Source: Flaveria trinervia (taxonomy: Eukaryota; Streptophyta; Magnoliopsida; Asterales; Asteraceae). From it: a stretch of 64,000 bases of DNA. Under the pieces are notes generated by a model, which saw only the letters and a program-made list of their open reading frames with translations, ran no database searches and was not told the DNA's origin. Both the position numbers and the translations under genes were made by a program. Positions 1-11,073 of the stretch are shown piece by piece (within the stretch, counting starts at the first letter, position 1; each line of letters opens with the position of its first letter). Where the stretch lies: the NCBI GenBank assembly GCA_025506515.1, contig CM046451.1, forward strand, positions 43,806,641 through 43,870,640, written 5' to 3'.

Positions 1-1025
1 GTTTCTGGTGAGGGGGTGAGGAATGCAGCCGACTCAGAACTTTAGCAACGATAAGAGTTGGGCTTTGAGGGGCGGTTGCAGTGGGAGATTGGTTAGAAGC
101 AGATTGCACCCGGGGTGAGAGGTGCTCTTCAATGGTAACCTTCTCAACTAAGATAGGTTCCAGTAGTGTGGGTTCCCTTAGTGTGGTTGCAACAGGATCC
201 TGTAGAGAGGATACCTGTGCGGTTTCAGCAGGTTGAGTCTCTAACATAACTGGGGGGTTAGAGCCAGTATATGTTTCCTGTATGGTGGTACAGGGGCATC
301 CTCGGGGGACTCATCTCCCTGAGTAGCCTTTTTGGGCTTTGGGTTTGGTGGGGACTTTGGATCTGGAGCTGGAGGCTGTGGGTTCCTTCTGCTTGGGTTT
401 GAGCAGGTGGGCAGCCCCTTTGAGAGTGGGGTCAGAGTTATGTCTGGAGTATACCTCAGCTAAGACAGCTGGAGCAGGGACTCCAAGACCAACAAGGTCG
501 TTAGAATTTAATTGATTTAAAATTATGGCCATCAGAAACCTCGGATATAATAGCTATCTGTTTGACACAGGTTTCTGAGCCAGATCCTTAAGTTCCATAA
601 ACACTATCTCAGAAAAATTTAGATTTTGTCGTTCAAAGATAGAGTACAATACCTATTGCCATCATGAGGACATCTGATCCCATGTTGATGAAAGATATAT
701 TGATGGTGCCTTTCGGGTATTCTACAACATAGGTGGCATCATGCAAGTTTAGGGTTTTGCGAATGATGTCAGGGGTGATTACCACCTGTTTCTGGTTAAC
801 CAACGACTGGAGAGTGATTTGGCTATCATCGTCACCAGTTGTTACAGAGACGTTGGACCAGAATTGGGTTAAGGATTCAGGGTATATAGAAGGATTCGAA
901 AGAAAAGTGGTTCGGTATTGGGAATCCGCCATAAGATCGATGGCATTATCAAATTTGCTCCAGAAGGCCGATTTCGAGAGGTAGGCAACACAGTTATGTC
1001 TAGGTTTAAGTTTCATGGTCGCCAT
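1..1025 (-). pseudogene. aORF of element A, N-terminal part (broken)
   Basis: Additional ORF downstream of pol; function unknown. The first 130 codons (1025-633) start MATMKLKP and contain the family landmarks FWSN and a truncated NMG where other copies have MGYEG. The frame is then lost and about 40 codons present in element C are missing. Sequence matching C's LLYPRFLMAIILN resumes near 560, and 311-532 reads the segment with GLGVPAPAV and a Lys/Pro-rich tail (KPKQKEPTAS). Positions 1-310 continue as poorly framed Ser/Pro/Gln-rich sequence. I chose the start by alignment with C (MATMSLKP) and because it lies 58 bases after a TATA box conserved between A and C. The C-terminal part is off the window. 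Confidence 0.7.
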
Positions 1026-1708
1026 TGTTAAAAGAGAGAAAGGATAGAAAACGGCTAATGAAACGTTCGACTATAAGTGCAGGTATTTATAGGGTAAGAA
1101 AAGGCTGAAAAGAAAACGACTGAAGGTTTTGGTGTTGTCATCAGTTATTTGAAAAACAACTGAAGACTTGGTTTTAACTATCAGACGTTTGAAAACAACT
1201 GAAGACTTGGTTTTAGTCATCAATAGTTATGAAACTACTAAAAACCTTGGTTTTGTCTTCAGGTGTAAGAAACAACTGAAGACTTGGTGTTAGTCATCAG
1301 TAGTTGTGAAACTACTGAAGACATGGTTTTGTCATCAGCTGTTTAAGGTGAAACAGCAGTTTGTGGAAACGACTGAAGAGAAAATTCTCATCAGTAGTTT
1401 TCGTCAATTTTTAGCCTTTCCGCTGTTTCATACTATCCTCAACACTTACTCATCAGACTTTTTAGCTATTTTCAGTTGTTTCATAGGACATCAGTACTTA
1501 TCTGTTTTTACGGACATCAATAGTTATAACTACATCAGTAGTTGTAGCTGCATCAGTTTCTTTTAAGAGAAAGTACAGTACTTTTTAAGGTAATTTATTC
1601 TTTAGTAGTTATTAAATCAACTGAGAATAAAACTTATGAGTACTTATTTGTGACATGTGTACTAATGATCATCAGTACTTGTTTACTGAAGTCATCAGTA
1701 GTTGTCAC
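1026..1708 (-). promoter_or_regulatory. Element A pol-aORF spacer: AACTACTGA array and TATA box
   Basis: No coding content. On the minus strand many copies of CAACTGAAGAC / AACTACTGA-type words (both orientations, most of 1140-1700) lead to a TATAAATA box (1084-1091) inside CCCTATAAATACCTG, 58 bases before the aORF ATG at 1025. The same words fill the LTR of this family. I infer an internal promoter for the aORF; no transcript evidence is available here. Confidence 0.55.
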
Positions 1709-2865
1709 TTATTCTAGCTGGAGCATACCAAGCCTTAACACAAGGTTTTGGAAAGTTGAACTATCCAAAGGCTTAGTAAATGCAAGCTCATCAGCACTTG
1801 GCACAAACTTTGGATCAATCGGACCTTTTTCAAAACAATCCCAAATAAAATGGTGTCTGATCTCTATATGTTTGGTCCTAGAATGCTGGACTGGATTCTT
1901 GACAATACACAGAGCTGAAGCACTATCCATTAACAATGGAGTCTTAGTCTCTGTAATGCCATAATCCAATAATTGGTTTTGAAGCCAGAGTACCTGAGAT
2001 GTACAACTTGCAGTAGCAATGTACTATGCTTCAGCAGTGGATGTAGCAACAGATGTTTGTTTCTTACTCTGCCAAGAAATCAAATAGTTGCCTAGGAATT
2101 GACATCCACCAGAAGTTGACTTTCTGGTTAACTTACACCCTGCATAATCACTATCAGAAAAAGCAACTAATTTGCAAGAGTATCCAGTGGAATACCAAAG
2201 ACCTAGAGATTGTGTACCTTGCAGATATCTAAAGATCCTCTTGACTGCAATCAAATGAGACTCTTTAGGAGCAGCCTGAAATCTAGCACAACACATGTTG
2301 CAAACATAATATCTGGTCTAGAAGCTGTTAAGTACATCAAGGACCCAATCATACATCTGTAAAGTGTTTCATCAACAACTTTACCTTTCTGATATGCATC
2401 CAGTTGTGTGGTGTTGCACATGGGAGTAGAACAGGGCTTACAGTTTTGTAAATCAAACTTATTCAAAAGATTTTTTGTATATTTTGTCTGATGAATGAAG
2501 GTTCCATCAGCCTTTTGTTTGATTTGCAAGCCTAGAAAGAACTGTAATTCTCCCATTGCACTCATTTCAAACTTTTGCTTCATTAAACTTGTAAACTCAT
2601 CACACAACTGGGGATCAGAGGATGCAAAAATTAAATCATCAATATAAATTTGAACAAGTAGCTTATGCTGATCCACTTTCTTAATAAACAAAGTTTTATC
2701 TATGGAGCCTCTAGTGAAATTATTTTGAAGAAGAAAATTTGAAAATGTTTCATACCAGCTCTAGGAGCTTGTTTCAACCCATAAAGAGCCTTATCAAGTT
2801 TATACACCCAATCAGGATGTTATTGTCTTCAAAACCTGGTGGTTGACACACATAAACATCTTCTT
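1709..2865 (-). pseudogene. Element A RT C-terminal half and RNase H (broken)
   Basis: Copia reverse transcriptase C-terminal half followed by Ty1/Copia RNase H. The segment 2251-2691 holds the RT catalytic motif YIDD (usual YVDD) and the conserved MGELQFFLGLQ and SLMYLTASRPDIMFAT blocks. 2024-2296 and 1709-1969 read the RNase H, with DSDYAG, SKKQTSVATSTAEA, KHIEIRHHFI and a C-terminal FTKPLD from which two codons present in C are missing. Frames change near 2860, 2700, 2270 and 2020, so no protein can be made. Element C (25453-26598) carries the same region in one open frame and was the guide for the order. Confidence 0.85.
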
Positions 2866-4080
2866 TTATTTTTCCATATAAAACGCACTTTTGACATCCA
2901 TTTGAAAAACTTTAAGATTGTGGAATGCAGCATAGGCTAAGAACAATCTAATTGCCTCCAGTCTAGCTACAGGGGCAAAGGTTTCATCATAATCAATACC
3001 TTCTTCTTGTGAAAACCCTTGTACAACCAGTCTAGCCTTGTTCTTGACAATAAGCCCATTTTCATCAGTTTTATTCCTAAACAACCATTTAGTGCCTATT
3101 GCACACTTACCTGGGGGTAGAGGAACTAGTTCCCACACTTGCTGATTTTTGAACTGAAGTAGCTCAAGCTGCATGGCTTCAACCCATCCATTTTCTCTTA
3201 AAGCAACATGATAGTTCTTTGGCTCTAGCTGACTGATGAAGAGAGCATAGAAGCAAAAGTTGGACAATTGACTTCTAGTTGAGACACCAGCATTGATATC
3301 ACCAATGATTTGAGACATGGGGTGATTCTTCAGCTCTTGGTACACTATAAGATCAGTGCAAGTGTTTGTAGCAGGTTCAGCAGCAGCAAATGTTGATCCA
3401 GACTCTGGAAACCAAGTATGAGATGGCAATTCAAATGATGTAGAGGAGTCAGAAATCTCATCAGCATTTGTTGTGGATGGAGCTGCTGAAGCTACAGGAA
3501 CATCAAGTTTAGTGGACTCAGGCAGTTGATCACTAAACTTGAAAAGGTGAGTACTGATATCATGATCATCTTCAGTACCACCAGGTGGAAGACTTGCTGC
3601 AGAAGATGATTTATTCACATGATCTGCAATAGCTGGAGGTTCATTGGGAACATATTGCTGTATGTCCAGATCAAACAACTCCACAGGGTTTTGTGGAATT
3701 TTATCCTTAGGAGATTCATTAAACTTCACATGCAAGGTTTCTTCAACTATCTTTGTTCTGCAGTTGAAGACTCTGTAAGCCTTGCATGTCGATGAATAAC
3801 CTACAAAATACCCTACATCCACCTTAGGATCAAATTTGTGAAGTTGATCCTTTGTGTTGAGAATGAAACAAGGACACCCAAAGGCATTGAAGAAAGAAAT
3901 TAGAGGAGCCAAATGATTTAGAACTTCATATGGAGTCTTCATCAACCTCTGATTTACTAAAACTCTATTCTGCACATAACAAGTTGTGTTGACAGCTTCA
4001 GCCCAAAAGGTCAATGGCAAACCAGAGTCAGCCAATATGGACCTTGCAGCTTCAATTAGAGTCATGTTCTTTCTCTCCAC
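2866..4080 (-). pseudogene. Element A integrase C-terminal part, linker and RT N-terminal half
   Basis: A 404-codon open frame on the minus strand. It starts at the ERKN block just after the integrase catalytic Glu region, runs through the integrase C-terminal part (FGCPCFILNTKDQ, YFVGYSS), a Ser/Pro-rich linker, then the RVT_2-type RT N-terminal half (MSQIIGDI, IGTKWLFRN, NKARLVVQGF, DYDETFAPVARLEAIR, MDVKSAF). Upstream it is out of frame with the integrase core because of a 14-base tandem duplication at 4091-4117; downstream it ends at a frameshift before YIDD. Enzymatically dead as it stands. Confidence 0.85.
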
Positions 4081-4664
4081 TACGCCATTTTGTTCTGGAG
4101 TCCATGTTCTGGAGTCCTTGGGATGCTAAACTGCCTCTTGATTCCCTTTGAGAGATAAAAATCATCAAGCGTATGGTTTCTGAATTCTGTTCCATTATCA
4201 CTTCTTATACACTTGACTGATAGGGAATACTGCTTCTCAATATACAACACAAAGTTTATAATCATCTGAGCAACCTCATCCTTTGAATGCAAGAAGAAAG
4301 TCCATACAAATCTGGAGTAATCATCCACAATTACCAGACAGTATTTCTTCTTGGCCATGCTTATCACTCTCACAGGACCAAATAGATCCATGTGCAGTAA
4401 CTGCAAGCAGGCAGTGGACTTAGGTTCTTCAATAGGAGGGAATGAGACTTTGTGTTGTTTTCCTTTCAAACAAGCAGTACAGGTTTCATCACATTGGAAC
4501 TCCTTTATTGGTAAACCTCTCACTAAACTATTGTGGATCAGCTGATTCATGATTTTGAGATTTACATGACCTAGCCTTCTGTGCCACAATTTAGATTCCT
4601 GAGGAGAGGCTTTGGAGAACAGGCAAGGATGACCCTTCAAATCAATCTTCTTTGACAAATCCAA
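4080..4664 (-). pseudogene. Element A integrase zinc-binding and catalytic core (frameshifted)
   Basis: Integrase N-terminal zinc domain (gag_pre-integrase type): LWHRRLGHV with CTACLKGK supplies the H-H-C-C ligands. The catalytic core (rve) follows, with the first Asp in LLHMDLFGPV and the second in RSDNGTEF. The third catalytic residue (Glu) lies past a 14-base tandem duplication (4091-4117) that throws the frame out, so the D-D-E triad is split. It overlaps the protease segment by a few bases in another frame. Confidence 0.85.
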
Positions 4665-5044
4665 GGCATATACTCTTCCATCCTGTTGGCTTTCAGGAGA
4701 GTATGTTCATCCAATACCTTGTCAATCAGCCTCAAAACTGTGGAAGACAGAATTCTCCAGTTCTGGCTTGTGAAAAGTGCAACATGCCCTTTATCACACA
4801 TCTGACTGACACTCAGTAGATTATACTTGAGATTCTCCACATGTTTAACATCATCAAATCTGATTTCTCCATTTGACACATATCCTTTCCCAATGATGTA
4901 ACCCTTAGCATCATTTCCAAATGAAACAAATCCCTTCTTTCCTTGAGAGTAGTCATTAAGAAGAGAACTGCTTCCAGTCATATGCACAGATCCTCCACTG
5001 TCTACATACCAGATGCTACTTTGGCATGCTGAAGAACCCTGCAT
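4637..5044 (-). pseudogene. Element A aspartic protease domain
   Basis: Retroviral-type aspartic protease with WYVDSGGSVHMTG (Asp-Ser-Gly catalytic triplet, residues about 14-16), preceded by a short lead-in and followed by KYNLLSVSQMCDKG and LKANR, the usual bridge to the integrase zinc domain. It would cleave the gag-pol polyprotein. The last residues read out of frame relative to the integrase that follows. Confidence 0.8.
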
Positions 5045-5061
5045 TCAACACAAGGAACTAG

Positions 5062-7666
5062 TTAGGTTTTGAGACCCAAAACCCTTTTGTTTTTGGGTCT
5101 ATTTTCATCAATAGATTTAACCCTAACTTGTTTCTCATGATTAACAGCTAATAAAGGTGGAGATGGTGCTGAAATGGATTCCTTGGATTTGGGCTTGAAA
5201 TACCTTTTCGGTGGTTTGATCACAGGTGCATCTAGTTGGTTAACTCTCCCCAAAAAATGCTGAACCATCATAACAAGTTGTGTCTGATTTGTAGCTAAAG
5301 CTTTAAGCTCTTGTGACACATCAGTACTTGTTTTTGATGAGTTCCTGTGACCCACTATTTCCTCCTTGAAATTCACAGACTTAGTCTCAAACACTGTCAG
5401 TTGTTTTATGATAAACCCTATCCTTCTTTTTGGATTTGGATGAAGCCTTGGGTTTATCACATTGGGATGACTGCAGTACAAATTTTGTCTCAAACTCATT
5501 TTTATTTTTATCCATCTGAATTTTAATGAGCTTATCTCTGTTGAGTGTGGAACCCTTTTTGTACCAACATTCATCAGAAAGATGATTGAATTTACCACAT
5601 ATTTCACATGGCTTATTCTTCATCTTGGATTGATCAACTGCTGAAGTGGAAACTACTGAAGGTGTGATCTTTAGTACTTTCCTCCTTTCAGTACTTGTGT
5701 TAAGTACTGAAGGATCTGTAACAACTGAAGACTTGTTCTTCAGCTGTTCTCTATCCATCCTGAAAGACCGTATGATAGATTCCTCAGCAGTTGTTAATCC
5801 TTTTATTTTAGTTGACTTGAAATGCTTTTCAGATGTTGTGACTTACCCTTTAGTACTTGAGGTACTTTAAGGGACAACATATGAAGTACTCAGCTTCATG
5901 TGCTTATCAGTAGTTAACCCACCAGGCAATTGATTTACTGAGGTATCAACACTGATTTCATCTTCTGATCTTGGCTGATCATTTGAGGATGAAACACATG
6001 ATGATGTGGTTTGGAAATTACTTTCACCTTCAGGTTTTACTATTGATTTTGGAGTAAAATCTGTAGGTGGTGCAATGTGATTGTAACCTATACCAAACTT
6101 CACATTCGAAGCAGTTTGCTTACTGAGAAGCATTTCAAATCCCTTGCAGGATGAAATCCAGCGGTCACACTCAACTTAGGTAGCTGCAAGTGTTTCTTTG
6201 AGATCTCTGTGGTTCTTAAGAATGACCTCTAGCTTATCCTTTTCATCATTTAATTGGCATTTAAGCTTATAAATCTCATGATCTTTATCTTTAAGGACAG
6301 ACTCATACTCAACTTTTCTTTTGGAAAGGGTTTGCTCAAGCTCAAGATTTTGATTTATTAAAGCTACATTTGCCTCTCTAATAGAGATAAATGCAGCTAT
6401 GCAAGATTCAGAACATAGCTTGGCCTTAGCCTCAGAGGATACTTGGGTTACCTGTGATGAAGATGTATTGGAGCATGAACCATCAGTAGACTCCAGGGCC
6501 ATTAGAGCAAGATTCCCAAAAGGATGTTCACCACCATGTTGACCATCACTAACAAATAATTGCTCATTACCAGAAAGATCATCTGGTAACTGCTCCAGTC
6601 AATAGTACTAGGGGTGAAGAAGCTGTGATGAGGTTGTGATTGAGATGATTGAGATGGTTGAGGCTCAGGTGAAGCTTGAGGTTGTTGTGCAATAGGAACT
6701 TGAACTTGATTTGGCTGTGGCATGTAATAGCAGGGATATGGATATGGCATTGGACCCTGAGGGACAAAATATGCACGAGATAGAGGTTGTGAATGATGAC
6801 CAGAACTAGCAGGATGTTGCCCTCTGTTTTATGAACTATTGCTTGGAAAAGTCACAAAGGGTGCAGAGGAGTTAGATCCAGTTGATCTACACTCTCTTGC
6901 AAAGTGTCCAAGCCTGTGGCATTTGTGACACCTCAACTTACTCTTGTCAAAACCAACTTTGGTTTTCCTAGAGAAACCTGGAAATTTCCTACCAGTTCTC
7001 TTGTAGAACTTTTGAGATCTGATATTAATCAAGGCCATTTGGCTCAGAATATCCATCTCTTCTAAGTCATCATCAACAATACCTTTCAAATCATCCATCA
7101 TGAAGCACAAATTGTCACTATTACAGCCTGACTAACTATCAACACTAACAAATGCATGATCAGAACTGTTTGAAGAGAAATCTATATGCTCATCATAATG
7201 GCTTTCTAATGCAGCATATTCTGACTCATGACCAACAAGGCAGTGTTCCCTGATACAAAGTCATCAGTGAGCTTTCCTGATGATGCCAGTTTCCTTTTCT
7301 GCTCTATCTCTCTTTCAAATGTAAGCAATTTCCCATGGAGTTGGGTGAGAGATAGGCTATCCAGATTTGCACTGGTGCGTAGGACAATGGTATACGTGTC
7401 CCATCTCTCAGGCAGTGATCTGAGGAATCTGTTGTTCATCTGGCTATTAGTGTATTCATGTTTGACCATTTTCAGCTCAGAGATCAAATAAGAAAAACGC
7501 TCAAACTTTTGAGTGAGTGTCTCACCCTTCCTATGAGGGAATGTCTCATATTGTTGGGCAAGGATTTCTCTGTTGTTTGCTAAGACCTCATCTTTTCCAC
7601 CAAATTGTTCTTTCAATGCATTCCAGAGGTCATGAGCAGTTTCATGATGCATAAGCCCAGAATAGA
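5062..7666 (-). pseudogene. Element A gag, C-terminal portion (several frames)
   Basis: Nucleocapsid-bearing part of gag, broken into about six open pieces. 7206-7666 is capsid-like (UBN2/Retrotran_gag_2 type: LWNALKEQFGG, RFLRSLPERWDTY). A one-base loss against C near 7235 shifts the frame. 6829-7110 holds the first zinc knuckle CHKCHRLGHFAREC. 6176-6750 holds a Pro/Gln-rich stretch and a coiled coil (ALINQNLELEQTLSKRKVEYES). 5387-5758 holds a second knuckle, CEICGKFNHLSDEC. 5062-5607 is the linker to the protease. The 5' part of this gag lies at 16187-16483, across insert B. Confidence 0.8.
7662..7666. repeat. Target-site duplication of element B, left copy (ATAGA)
   Basis: ATAGA immediately before the B 5' LTR; the same five bases follow the 3' LTR at 16187-16191. 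Both come from the gag of element A, where element C has the uninterrupted sequence. Confidence 0.9.
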
Positions 7667-8187
7667 TGAAGATCATGTTAGGTTGGACTCACTTTGGTAT
7701 AGATGTTTACTTTACATTGTAATAGGACTTTTGTTAGTTTCATTTTGTATTTTGTTTGTAATTAGCAGTTTTGGCAGTCCATCGAAACTGTGAGCGAATC
7801 TATACATTCGCTCACAGTTTGCTGTTTTGGTTTACCCGGCGAACTTGTGTTCTACCGGGCGAAACTATAGTTTCGGCATGACAGTTTCGCTGGTAGCGGA
7901 ACTGTCAGCGAATCTATGACTGCTATATATACTATTGTCATTTCACTTTGTACAGCAAGCTTGCAAAACCCTAATCGTGGAATTTTGTTGCAAGCTACCA
8001 TTTCTAAGCAGTTACTTCATTGAAATACAAATATGCTTGTTGTTATTGAGTGAGTTTGTTCATTTGAGTACCAATTATGTCTTGATTCATCATATTCACT
8101 TCTCAATTGTTGTTATTTGGATTGTGTGTTTGATATTGATCAAATTATCCTATCAATTGTACTGTTCATCGATCACATGGACCAACA
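7667..8187 (+). repeat. Element B 5' LTR
   Basis: 521 bases, from TGAAGATCATG to ACCAACA. U3 carries a cluster of GCGAAACTG / CAGTTTCGC words in both orientations (about 7780-7915), then a TATATATA box (7924-7931) and AAACCCTAATCG. The left edge was set by where the two LTRs start to agree and by the 5-base duplication. Confidence 0.93.
7924..7931 (+). promoter_or_regulatory. TATA box of element B 5' LTR
   Basis: TATATATA just downstream of the GCGAAACTG cluster. The identical arrangement recurs in the 3' LTR, and a similar one in the internal spacer at 12390. Confidence 0.65.
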
Positions 8188-8190
8188 ATA

Positions 8191-8202
8191 TGGTATCAGA
8201 GC
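8191..8202 (+). other. Element B primer binding site (tRNA-iMet)
   Basis: TGGTATCAGAGC, three bases after the LTR, the standard plant Copia site complementary to the 3' end of initiator tRNA-Met. Confidence 0.9.
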
Positions 8203-8812
8203 CTTAGTGCTCTTGATTTGTTGAGTTTTTGTGGTTTTGGTCAATATCTAGTTTCAATCAATTTTCATTGGATTATCAGCTGTTTTTGGCATGGAAATTG
8301 ATTGAATTATGCTTGTTCTTGATTGAGGAAGATTCTACAATTATCAGATCTCAAATTCATTGAGATTTGGATGATTTCAGATTGATTTTGAGGTGAAAAA
8401 GGGTTATGAGATCGACCAGCAAAATTACTGTTCTTACAGCGAAACTGTCATCTTCATTCAGCGAAATTATGAGTTATTTTGGATCAGAAGTTGTTTTCTA
8501 GAGTTTCGGCGAAAGTATTCCCTTGAACAAAAGTTCATTAGTGTTTTTGACCAATCATCAAGCGAAATTGCTGCCGAATCTATTTTTGAACGAAAGTTCA
8601 AGCTTGTTTCTTGCGAATTTAGCAGCGAAACTAAGCAATTGTTGTCTCTGTTCAAGTGAAAGTGCTGCTGAAATTGCAAGCGAAAGTGTATGTTTTTGCG
8701 AAAGTATCTGCGATAGTATTGTTTTAGCGAAACTGTTAGCCAAGTCACCTCTTTCAGCGAATTTGTTAGCGAATTTGTCAGCGAAATTATCAATTTTTCT
8801 GCCGAAACTATT
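8203..8812 (+). promoter_or_regulatory. Element B pre-gag leader with GCGAAACT array
   Basis: 610 bases without a credible ORF. From about 8400 to the gag ATG it is packed with GCGAAACTG, GCGAAATT and CGAAAGT words, mostly in one orientation. The same type of array precedes the aORF of this element at 12600-12960. Confidence 0.6.
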
Positions 8813-9739
8813 ATGTCGAAATTAACTACTCTTACACTTGCGGATCTTGAAAGTGTTGCTCCTAATAGACCTCCAAGACTCATTAATGGAGATAATTTTG
8901 AAGATTGGAAGAGATGTCTCAAAGCTTTCTTTTTCTACACAGATCATAATCAATGGGAATCGATTATTTCAGGTCCTCATATACCTACGGTTATGGTTGG
9001 TGATGTCGTTTCTCAGAACAAAGACCCATCTTCTTATACTGAAAGAGATCTGAAACTGATTGATCGTGATCAAAAAGCTTTTGGTGCTCTAACTCTCTAC
9101 TTGGCTCCAGATATCTACAATCGTTTTGCAGAGCATAAAAATGCTAAATCCCTTTATGATGCTCTCTGTGAACTCTATGATGGGAATGCAGATCTGGTGA
9201 AAGACAAGAGTATTCAAGCTGAAAAGGAGTTCAATTCGTTTGTAGGATACAAGAATGAAAGTTTGACAGATCTGACAAATCGTTTCTTAACCATCCCAAG
9301 CACTCTGAAGAAGTATGATGAAAGACTCTCCAACAGTGAACAAGTTAACAGGCTTCTTGATTCTCTTCCACCACAGTGGAGTCTTCAAGTGAGGATGCTC
9401 AAACAAGAAAGAGGTTTTACAGATTATAAGCTGATGGATATCATTAACAAGTTGAAAACTTTTGAGTTGGATATGAAAAGAAGAGAATTTAACCAGACTA
9501 TGATGCCCACATCTGGTTTTTCTCAAAATGCTGCTTTGTTGTCATCCGCTGCAAACTCTCACATTCGAAATCCAATTCAAGGAGGGAGCAATACAAGTAA
9601 TTTCTCGAGTGGTAGTAATCATGTTAGAAAAGAATTGGGAAATTCTAAGGTGAATGCTGAAACTTCAATTTCATCTGAAACAATGGCTCTTTTGGAATGT
9701 TTGTTCAGAGCTATGAAGCTCTTATTGCTGGTGAATTGA
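8813..9739 (+). CDS. Element B gag, capsid portion
   Basis: Gag polyprotein N-terminal and capsid part, starting MSKLTTLTLADL. PPRLINGDNFEDWKR (about residues 20-34) and the Copia UBN2/Retrotran_gag_2 features LYDALCELYDG and LLDSLPPQW are present. It assembles the virus-like particle in which reverse transcription takes place. The frame changes at about 9700 and the next segment (9697-11073) continues the polyprotein; a one-base indel is the simplest reading. The start is the first ATG after the leader array. Confidence 0.8.
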   Translation: MSKLTTLTLADLESVAPNRPPRLINGDNFEDWKRCLKAFFFYTDHNQWESIISGPHIPTVMVGDVVSQNKDPSSYTERDLKLIDRDQKAFGALTLYLAPDIYNRFAEHKNAKSLYDALCELYDGNADLVKDKSIQAEKEFNSFVGYKNESLTDLTNRFLTIPSTLKKYDERLSNSEQVNRLLDSLPPQWSLQVRMLKQERGFTDYKLMDIINKLKTFELDMKRREFNQTMMPTSGFSQNAALLSSAANSHIRNPIQGGSNTSNFSSGSNHVRKELGNSKVNAETSISSETMALLECLFRAMKLLLLVN

Positions 9740-11073
9740 AAGGTAAAGGAATGACTATGAAGGATATGTATCAGGTTGATCCTGATGATTTAGAAGAAAC
9801 TGACATTCAATGGCAAATGGCGATGTTAACTTTAAGAGCCAGGAGATTCATGGAAAGAACAGGAAGAAAGAACTTTGGTGGTCAATCATCTACCTCAAAA
9901 CTAGGATTTGATAAGTCAAAATTGAGGTGCTTTAACTGTAAACAATTGGGACATTTTAAACGTGAATGTCCATTACCAATTGTCACAGATCCTAGTAACA
10001 CTGGAGTACCAAGATTGACAGCAGAGAAAGAAAAAGAAGAAGGAAATTCAAAAAAGGAGTTAGCTTTGATCTCAAACTTTGACTGGAGTGTGGAGGTGGA
10101 AGAAACAAGATCTGAAATAAATCACGCGTTAGTTGCTGAGGTTGTGGAAAGTGATGAGATGGAAGTTGATAAAGATGGATTTGTGCTGTTCAAGGAATTC
10201 AAAGGAGAAAATGAATCTTCAGTAAAGGAGAAAGAAGAGAAGGCAGATGGAGAGGAGAAAGAGGAAATTACAGGTTCAGATGAAGAAAGGAATTCAAAAG
10301 CTGCGAAAGGAAAAGAGAAGGATGATGCGGCCGCTACTGTTGAGGAAAGGAAATCAAGTACTCCAGCATGCATGTGCGATAAAGCTTTAGCTGCCGAAAG
10401 GATGGTAATGGGACTTCCTTATGAGGGATCCTCTTCAAATATTGTACACAGTCTGTGGCATGTTGATAGCGGATGTTCCAAGCATATGATGGGATTAAAG
10501 GATTTGTTGACCAATTATCGGATTATAGATGGAGGATATATGGCATTTGCTGGAAATAAGAAGGGTGGAAAAATGATTGGACAAGGAGAAGTTACCAATG
10601 GTTCTCTTACTCTAGAAAAAGTCAACCATGTTCCTGAATTGGCTTTTAATCTTCTGAGTGTGTCTCAAATTTGTGATAAAGACATTCCTGTTCTATTTAA
10701 ATCTGACGAATGTTTATTTTTAAAATCAGCGATAGCTATTCCGGAGGATTTAATTCTCATGCGTGCTCCAAGAAAACATGATACATATCTTCTTGATATG
10801 AATTCAAATGAGTCAAACGCTACTGCAACTTGTCTTCTCTCAAAAGCATCAACCTCTGAGTCACTCTTGTGGCATCGCCGCTTAGGCCATGTCAATTTTA
10901 AGATAATTAATAAATTAGTCAAGAACAATCTTGTTAGAGGACTTCCTTTAAAAGATTTTTCTGTTACTGAAAAATGCATGGCATGTGCCAAAGGGAAACA
11001 ACATAAGAAACCTCATAAGCCCAAACTTTTAAATAGCATATCAAGTCCTCTTGATAATAATAGAAACATATAA
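9697..11073 (+). pseudogene. Element B gag C-terminal, protease and integrase zinc domain (truncated pol)
   Basis: 458 codons. Zinc knuckle CFNCKQLGHFKREC at about residues 78-91; a very acidic Glu/Lys-rich linker (residues about 110-225); aspartic protease with WHVDSGCSKHM, catalytic Asp at about residue 257; LLSVSQICDK; integrase zinc domain with LWHRRLGHVNF and CMACAKGK near residues 392-430. Pol similarity stops at about 11040 (LLNSISSPL) and AT-rich sequence takes over, so catalytic integrase, RT and RNase H are gone. What remains could encode particle proteins and a protease. Confidence 0.85.

Noticed and set aside
1140..1700. CRISPR-like array of short repeats.
   Set aside because: Spacing and orientation of the words are irregular, there is no fixed spacer length, and the setting is a plant retrotransposon promoter.
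8191..8202. tRNA gene.
   Set aside because: Only the 12-base primer site complementary to tRNA-iMet is present, with no tRNA body.
9690..9745. Programmed frameshift between gag and pol in B.
   Set aside because: No slippery site is recognisable, the break lies within gag, and other elements continue in one frame at this point; an indel is simpler.
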